From Roseburia intestinalis L1-82 (GTDB lineage Bacteria; Bacillota; Clostridia; Lachnospirales; Lachnospiraceae), in NCBI RefSeq assembly GCF_900537995.1, contig NZ_LR027880.1, positions 1-22,500 of the forward strand: DNA of 22,500 bases, written 5' to 3'. Positions 18,264-22,500 of this stretch are shown here, piece after piece (within the stretch, counting starts at the first letter, position 1; every line of letters starts with the position of its first letter). The notes beneath the pieces are model-generated. The model saw nothing but the letters and a program-made list of their open reading frames with translations. It made no database searches and was not told the origin of the DNA. The position numbers and the translations under genes were made by a program.

Positions 18264-19091
18264 ATGAAAAACACAGTAGTAACTTTGCAGAAGCAAAAAG
18301 ACGAGCACGACAAAATTACAATGGTGACGGCTTACGATTACACGACCGCGAAGATCATGGATGAATCCGGCGTGAATACGATCTTAGTCGGGGATTCACT
18401 TGGCATGGTCATGCTTGGCTATGAGGATACGTTATCCGTGACCATGGAAGATATGATCCATCACACGGCAGCAGTGACCAGAGGTGCAAAAAATGCATTT
18501 GTTGTTGCAGATATGCCGTTTATGTCCTATCAGACTTCCGTCTATGATGCAGTGGTAAACGCTGGGCATCTGATGAAAGAGGGCAGGGCAAACGCAGTCA
18601 AATTAGAGGGCGGCGTGGAATTTGCCCCACATATCAAGGCAATCGCACAGGCATCAATCCCGGTTGTTGCACATCTTGGACTGACGCCGCAGTCGGTCAA
18701 TGCGTTTGGCGGATTTAAAGTGCAGGGAAAAGACATTGAGGCGGCACAGAAGCTGATCGAGGATGCAAAAGCAGTCGAGGAGGCAGGCGCATGCATGGTC
18801 GTATTAGAATGTGTACCGGCAAAACTGGCAAAGAAAATCACGGAAATGCTGAAAGTTCCGACCATCGGTATCGGTGCAGGCGCAGACTGTGACGGACAGG
18901 TGCTTGTTTATCAGGATCTGCTTGCCATGTACGGGGATTTTCGTCCAAAATTCGTAAAAGTATTTGCAAATGTCGGGGATGCAATGCGTGAGGGAATGGC
19001 GGCATACATCAAAGAAACCAAAGAGGGAACCTTCCCTTCTGCAGAGCATTGTTTTAAAATAGACGATTCCGTGATCGAAAAATTATATTAG
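18264..19091 (+). CDS. panB: 3-methyl-2-oxobutanoate hydroxymethyltransferase
   Basis: PanB makes ketopantoate from alpha-ketoisovalerate and 5,10-methylene-tetrahydrofolate, the first committed step of pantothenate synthesis. The 275-residue length matches the family. Motifs: [13 protein letters not shown] with the metal-binding Asp44, [10 protein letters not shown] with Asp83, AVKLEGG with Lys113, the VVLECVP glutamate and [18 protein letters not shown] near the end. ATG 18264 is preferred because GGAG at 18253-18256 is 7 nt upstream; ATG 18258 is only 1 nt from that site and adds just Met-Thr. panC follows after 13 nt. The product goes to PanG next door. Confidence 0.96.
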   Translation: MKNTVVTLQKQKDEHDKITMVTAYDYTTAKIMDESGVNTILVGDSLGMVMLGYEDTLSVTMEDMIHHTAAVTRGAKNAFVVADMPFMSYQTSVYDAVVNAGHLMKEGRANAVKLEGGVEFAPHIKAIAQASIPVVAHLGLTPQSVNAFGGFKVQGKDIEAAQKLIEDAKAVEEAGACMVVLECVPAKLAKKITEMLKVPTIGIGAGADCDGQVLVYQDLLAMYGDFRPKFVKVFANVGDAMREGMAAYIKETKEGTFPSAEHCFKIDDSVIEKLY

Positions 19092-19104
19092 GAGGAACAT
19101 ACAC

Positions 19105-19950
19105 ATGAAAATCGTATCAACCATAAATGAAGTGAGAGAACAGGTAAAAGAATGGAAAAAAGAAGGGAATACGATCGGGTTTGTTCCGACCATGGGATAT
19201 TTGCATGAAGGTCATGCGAGCCTTATCGATGCAGCACGTAAAAATAACGGCAAAGTAGTGGTCAGTATTTTTGTCAATCCGATCCAGTTCGGGCCAAACG
19301 AAGATTTAGACAGCTATCCGAGAGATTTAGAGCACGATGCAAAACTCTGTGAGGAACACGGCGTGGATCTGATCTTCCATCCGACACCAGAAGAAATGTA
19401 TGGGGATAACTTCTACACCTTTGTGGATATGGATGTGCTCACAAAAGAACTCTGTGGATTAAGCAGGCCGGTTCACTTCCGCGGCGTTTGTACGGTCGTA
19501 TCCAAACTGTTTAACATTGTGACTCCGGACAATGCATACTTCGGACAGAAGGATGCACAGCAGTTAGCAATCATCAAACGCATGGTAAAAGACTTAAATA
19601 TGCCACTTTCCATCCACGGCTGCCCGATCATCCGTGAGGAGGATGGACTTGCAAAGAGCTCAAGAAATACATATCTTTCCCCGGAGGAGAGAAAAGCAGC
19701 ACTCGTGCTGAGCCGCTCTGTTTTCCTTGGTGAAAAAATGGTGAAAGAGGGAGAACGCGACTGTAAAAAAGTCATCGCTGCAATGACTGAAGAAATCGAG
19801 AAAGAGCCGCTTGCGAAGATTGATTATGTCAAAATCGTAGACTTATCCACAATGCAGCAGATCGATACCATAGAGCACGGTATACTTGCAGCAATGGCAG
19901 TATACATCGGAAAAACCAGACTGATTGACAACTTTATGATCGAGGACTAG
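19105..19950 (+). CDS. panC: Pantothenate synthetase
   Basis: PanC joins pantoate and beta-alanine using ATP, through a pantoyl-adenylate, in the cytoplasm. The 281-residue protein has the nucleotidyltransferase HIGH-like motif in [13 protein letters not shown] (His34, His37), the [19 protein letters not shown] segment, [11 protein letters not shown], the conserved [10 protein letters not shown] and the KMSKS-like [12 protein letters not shown] loop. All key elements appear intact. The ribosome site AGGAGG lies at the panB stop, 13 nt upstream, so the genes are cotranscribed and probably coupled. panD follows after another 13 nt. Confidence 0.97.
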   Translation: MKIVSTINEVREQVKEWKKEGNTIGFVPTMGYLHEGHASLIDAARKNNGKVVVSIFVNPIQFGPNEDLDSYPRDLEHDAKLCEEHGVDLIFHPTPEEMYGDNFYTFVDMDVLTKELCGLSRPVHFRGVCTVVSKLFNIVTPDNAYFGQKDAQQLAIIKRMVKDLNMPLSIHGCPIIREEDGLAKSSRNTYLSPEERKAALVLSRSVFLGEKMVKEGERDCKKVIAAMTEEIEKEPLAKIDYVKIVDLSTMQQIDTIEHGILAAMAVYIGKTRLIDNFMIED

Positions 19951-19963
19951 AAAAGAGGAAAAA

Positions 19964-20356
19964 ATGACTATTTCAATGTTAAAAGGAAAAATCCACCGCG
20001 CGACCGTAACGCAGGCGGAGCTTGACTATGTGGGAAGCATTACCGTAGACATCCAGCTTTTAGAGGATGCCGGCATTTTTGAGTATGAGAAAGTGCAGAT
20101 CGTGGATGTGAATAACGGTGCACGTTTTGAGACTTATACGATCGCAGGAGAGCGCGGCAGTGGAGTCATCTGTTTAAATGGTGCGGCAGCCCGCATGGTA
20201 CAGACCAACGACAAAGTGATCATCATGGCATATGCAGATGTGACGCCGGAGGAAGCAAAACAGCAGAAACCGGTCGTTGTGTTTGTGGATGAAAACAACC
20301 ACACCACGGAGATCACAAACTATGAACGTCACGGGGAGATATCGGCGATCCGTTAA
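19964..20356 (+). CDS. panD: Aspartate 1-decarboxylase proenzyme
   Basis: PanD decarboxylates aspartate to beta-alanine, the second substrate of PanC. It is a pyruvoyl enzyme made by self-cleavage between Gly24 and Ser25, seen here in the motif [10 protein letters not shown] at exactly the usual position. This also supports ATG 19964 as the start. The 130-residue length is normal (126 in E. coli), and the family signature [12 protein letters not shown] and the Tyr58-equivalent region [13 protein letters not shown] are present. A strong hairpin terminator at 20463-20505 ends the operon. No PanM/PanZ-type maturation factor is seen nearby; many bacterial PanD proteins self-process without it. 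Confidence 0.96.
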   Translation: MTISMLKGKIHRATVTQAELDYVGSITVDIQLLEDAGIFEYEKVQIVDVNNGARFETYTIAGERGSGVICLNGAAARMVQTNDKVIIMAYADVTPEEAKQQKPVVVFVDENNHTTEITNYERHGEISAIR

Positions 20357-20462
20357 AAAAATTTACTGTTTGAACAAATATGAAGGCTGTATTTAAAAAG
20401 GTTAAAGATACCTGAAATTCCAGAAACAGATGACCGGGAGCAAACGGTAACTGTTGAATCAT

Positions 20463-20505
20463 AAAAAGCAATCAGTTATAATTATTTATAATTGATTGCT
20501 TTTTT
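20463..20505 (+). terminator. Rho-independent terminator of the pan operon
   Basis: An 18-bp stem runs from 20464-20481 to 20486-20503 with loop TTAT and a single G-T pair. The base is A/T-rich (AAAAGCAATCA/TGATTGCTTTT) and a T run ends the right arm. It is nearly symmetrical, so it may also stop transcription from the opposite side. The rest of the gap 20357-20577 is AT-rich; no clear promoter is seen for the next gene. Confidence 0.9.
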
Positions 20506-20577
20506 AATCATGGAAACATATTTTTGTAGAACAGAATTTATTTTTGCAAAAAGATTTTTAATTACATGGAGGAAAAT

Positions 20578-21669
20578 ATGCCGCAGAACTGTTATGAACT
20601 CGTATGGATATTTATCATTTATGCCTTTATCGGCTGGTGTACGGAGGTTTCTTACGCTGCATTAGACCGTGGAATTTTCGTAAACCGTGGATTTTTAAAC
20701 GGGCCGTACTGTCCGATCTATGGTTGTGGTGTTGTGATTGTCGTTGCGGTGCTCACTCCATTGAAAGACAATCTGCTGATATTGTTTATCGGGTCTTTTT
20801 TGCTGACCTCCATTCTGGAATATATTACTGGATATTTACTGGAAAAAGTATTTCATAACCAGTGGTGGGATTATTCTGACAAACCGTTTAATATTCACGG
20901 TTATGTCTGTCTGAAATTTTCGATTTACTGGGGACTGGCATGTACTTTCATCATGGATGTGCTGCACCCGATCATTTATAAAGGAATCACACTGATGCCG
21001 CATATTGTCGGAATGATTTTAATTTGCATTATCATGACCGTATTTTTTGTGGACTGTGGCATTACCGTAGCAACGATCCTGAAATTCAATAAACGGCTCA
21101 AAATTATGGATGAGATGGCAGAACGTATCCATAAACTTTCCGATGAGATCGGAGAAAACATTTATGAAAACGTGACGGACATCGTGGAAAAATCAGAAGA
21201 GTTCCAGGAAACACATGCCGAACTGTTAGATAAATTAGCGGAGACAACCGGAGCTGCGAAGGATAAGATTGCCGAAACAACCGGAACTGCTAAAAATAAA
21301 ATTACCGGCACAACAGAAACAGCCAGAGAAAAAATCGCCGAGACGACCGGAACTGCAAAAGAGAAGATCACAGATACCGCTGCAAATGCAAAACTTGCAA
21401 TTTCAGAAAATATCATGGAAGCAAAGAGCAGTTTCGAGGCAAAGAAAAATGCCTGGACTGAAAAATCGGAAGAGTGGAAGAAAAACCGCGAAAAACAAAA
21501 AGCGGAGCTTTCCGAACTCTCTGAGAAATACGAACATCTTTTTGAAGAAAAAAACTTTGGCTTTCAGCGTTTGATGAAAGCATTCCCGGATATGAAGTCA
21601 AGAGAAAATGATAAGACTTTGACGGAATTTAAAAAACACTTTCGTTTAGACAAGCCGGAACAAAAATAA
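20578..21669 (+). CDS. PF06541-type putative ABC permease family membrane protein with LEA-like tail
   Basis: The 363-residue protein begins with four or five membrane segments: about residues 8-20, 50-62, 65-90, 112-130 and 143-170 in this numbering. The conserved FLNGPYCPIYGCG motif is typical of the family named putative ABC transporter permease (CmpB-like, PF06541), whose function is not established. After residue 175 comes a long charged, helical, soluble tail. It contains five 11-residue repeats of the type AETTGTAKEKI (residues 221-275), then a charged coiled-coil-like stretch and a Lys/Glu-rich end. ATG 20578 is chosen because GGAGG at 20568-20572 is 5 nt upstream; an ATG at 20566 overlaps that site. 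No ATPase gene is adjacent. It appears monocistronic or cotranscribed with the fumarase gene 45 nt downstream. Confidence 0.8.
   Translation: MPQNCYELVWIFIIYAFIGWCTEVSYAALDRGIFVNRGFLNGPYCPIYGCGVVIVVAVLTPLKDNLLILFIGSFLLTSILEYITGYLLEKVFHNQWWDYSDKPFNIHGYVCLKFSIYWGLACTFIMDVLHPIIYKGITLMPHIVGMILICIIMTVFFVDCGITVATILKFNKRLKIMDEMAERIHKLSDEIGENIYENVTDIVEKSEEFQETHAELLDKLAETTGAAKDKIAETTGTAKNKITGTTETAREKIAETTGTAKEKITDTAANAKLAISENIMEAKSSFEAKKNAWTEKSEEWKKNREKQKAELSELSEKYEHLFEEKNFGFQRLMKAFPDMKSRENDKTLTEFKKHFRLDKPEQK
21238..21402 (+). repeat. Five tandem 33-bp units encoding 11-residue LEA-like repeats
   Basis: The units encode AETTGAAKDKI, AETTGTAKNKI, TGTTETAREKI, AETTGTAKEKI and TDTAANAKLAI. Period 11 with Ala, Thr, Lys and Glu at fixed places is like group 3 LEA proteins and forms amphipathic helices. 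DNA identity between units 1, 2 and 4 is high, suggesting recent duplication; unit 5 is the most diverged. Confidence 0.85.
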
Positions 21670-21714
21670 AACAGATGCGCAGCGGGCAGCAGTGGACGCA
21701 GAAATGGAGAAAAC

Positions 21715-22500
21715 ATGATCAGAACAGTCGATACAAAAATAATTACAGAAAATGTCAAAGAGATGTGCATTGAAGCAAACCATTATCTTTCCAAAGATAT
21801 GGATATTGCAATGAAAAATGCGGTTACAACGGAAAAATCCGAACTTGGCAGGAAAATATTAAATCAGCTTCAGGATAACTTAAAGATTGCGGATGAAGAG
21901 ATGATACCGATCTGTCAGGATACCGGAATGGCAGTTATCTTTTTGGAAGTGGGGCAGGATGTTCATTTTGAGGGAGAGGCGATTGAGGATGCCATCAACG
22001 AGGGCGTGCGTCAGGGTTACACGGAAGGCTATTTGCGGAAATCCGTTGTGAAAGATCCTCTGATCCGTGAAAATACGAAGGACAATACCCCGGCGGTTAT
22101 CCATTATTCCATCGTTCCGGGGGATAAAGTAAAGATTACCATTGCACCAAAAGGATTTGGAAGTGAGAACATGAGCCGTGTCTTCATGCTAAAACCGGCG
22201 GATGGTATCGAGGGAGTAAAAGATGCTGTATTGACAGCCGTAAAAGATGCGGGGCCGAATGCATGTCCGCCTATGGTTGTGGGAGTCGGGATCGGTGGAA
22301 CATTTGAAAAATGTGCAATCCTTGCCAAAAAGGCGCTGACACGACCGGTCGGGGAACATTCCGATATTCCTTATGTCAAAGACATGGAAGAAGAACTGTT
22401 AGGAAAAATCAACCGGCTTGGTATTGGACCGGGAGGATTTGGCGGTACGACAACAGCACTTGCCGTCAATATCAATACCTATCCGACCCATATCGCGGGA
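21715..22500 (+). CDS. fumA: Fumarate hydratase (class I) alpha subunit, 3' end outside window
   Basis: The reading frame is open from ATG 21715 to the window edge (262 codons); family members have about 280 residues, so some 18 are missing. It belongs to the Fe-S hydro-lyase alpha family, which reversibly hydrates fumarate to malate in a two-subunit [4Fe-4S] enzyme. Visible markers are CQDTGM with Cys67, NACPPMVVGVGIGG with Cys184, EKCAILAKKAL with Cys200, and GPGGFGGTTTALAVN near the end. The three cysteines are the likely cluster ligands. GGAGA at 21706-21710 is the ribosome site. The beta-subunit gene would be expected just downstream. The alternative, L(+)-tartrate dehydratase alpha, cannot be excluded from this subunit alone. 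Confidence 0.9.
   Translation, partial: MIRTVDTKIITENVKEMCIEANHYLSKDMDIAMKNAVTTEKSELGRKILNQLQDNLKIADEEMIPICQDTGMAVIFLEVGQDVHFEGEAIEDAINEGVRQGYTEGYLRKSVVKDPLIRENTKDNTPAVIHYSIVPGDKVKITIAPKGFGSENMSRVFMLKPADGIEGVKDAVLTAVKDAGPNACPPMVVGVGIGGTFEKCAILAKKALTRPVGEHSDIPYVKDMEEELLGKINRLGIGPGGFGGTTTALAVNINTYPTHIAG

Overview
The window is chromosomal DNA of a low-to-mid-GC Firmicute, most likely a Lachnospiraceae member of the Roseburia/Agathobacter type. This is inferred from the origin gene order (dnaA, dnaN, S4-domain gene, recF, gyrB, gyrA), the strong AGGAGG-type ribosome sites and the style of the proteins. All convincing genes are on the + strand, so they read away from the origin. I ran no searches; assignments rest on motifs, lengths and context.

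Layout. Positions 1-420 hold the origin: a cluster of DnaA boxes, an AT-rich stretch, a likely dnaA promoter and a two-hairpin leader. Positions 421-9267 are the replication and topology block dnaA, dnaN, yaaA (S4), recF, gyrB, gyrA. Immediately after gyrA is an orphan HipA-like kinase (9301-10392), then a probable gene remnant. Positions 10624-12962 are a translationally coupled pair: an unrecognised soluble acidic protein and a complete ABC exporter, closed by a strong terminator. Positions 13098-14054 are a LytTR regulator plus a DUF3021 membrane protein, a compact regulator/inhibitor-type module. Positions 14197-17064 encode a cytoplasmic GH3 glycosidase, preceded by a hairpin and a possible 16-codon upstream ORF. 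Positions 17079-20356 are a complete pantothenate/beta-alanine operon, panG-panB-panC-panD, with its own promoter and a long structured leader. Positions 20578-21669 encode a membrane protein with a five-fold 11-residue LEA-like repeat in its tail. The window ends inside a fumarase alpha-subunit gene.

How the genes work together. DnaA, the clamp, RecF and gyrase are the replication initiation and repair core. PanG (an alternative ketopantoate reductase) would fill the step between PanB and PanC, and PanD supplies beta-alanine, so the operon could make pantothenate de novo. Its leader starts with a hairpin carrying two opposed single bulged A residues, which fits the published description of the pan RNA motif.

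Most interesting for follow-up: (1) a two-hairpin element shared, without gaps, between the leader of dnaA and the panG-panB spacer, with one base pair preserved by a double substitution; (2) the pan-like hairpin and further structured leader before panG; (3) the unknown protein/ABC exporter pair; (4) a recurring GTGTGAAAAATA hairpin in two intercistronic gaps; (5) the GH3 leader hairpin with an overlapping upstream ORF; and (6) the 33-bp-period LEA-like repeat.
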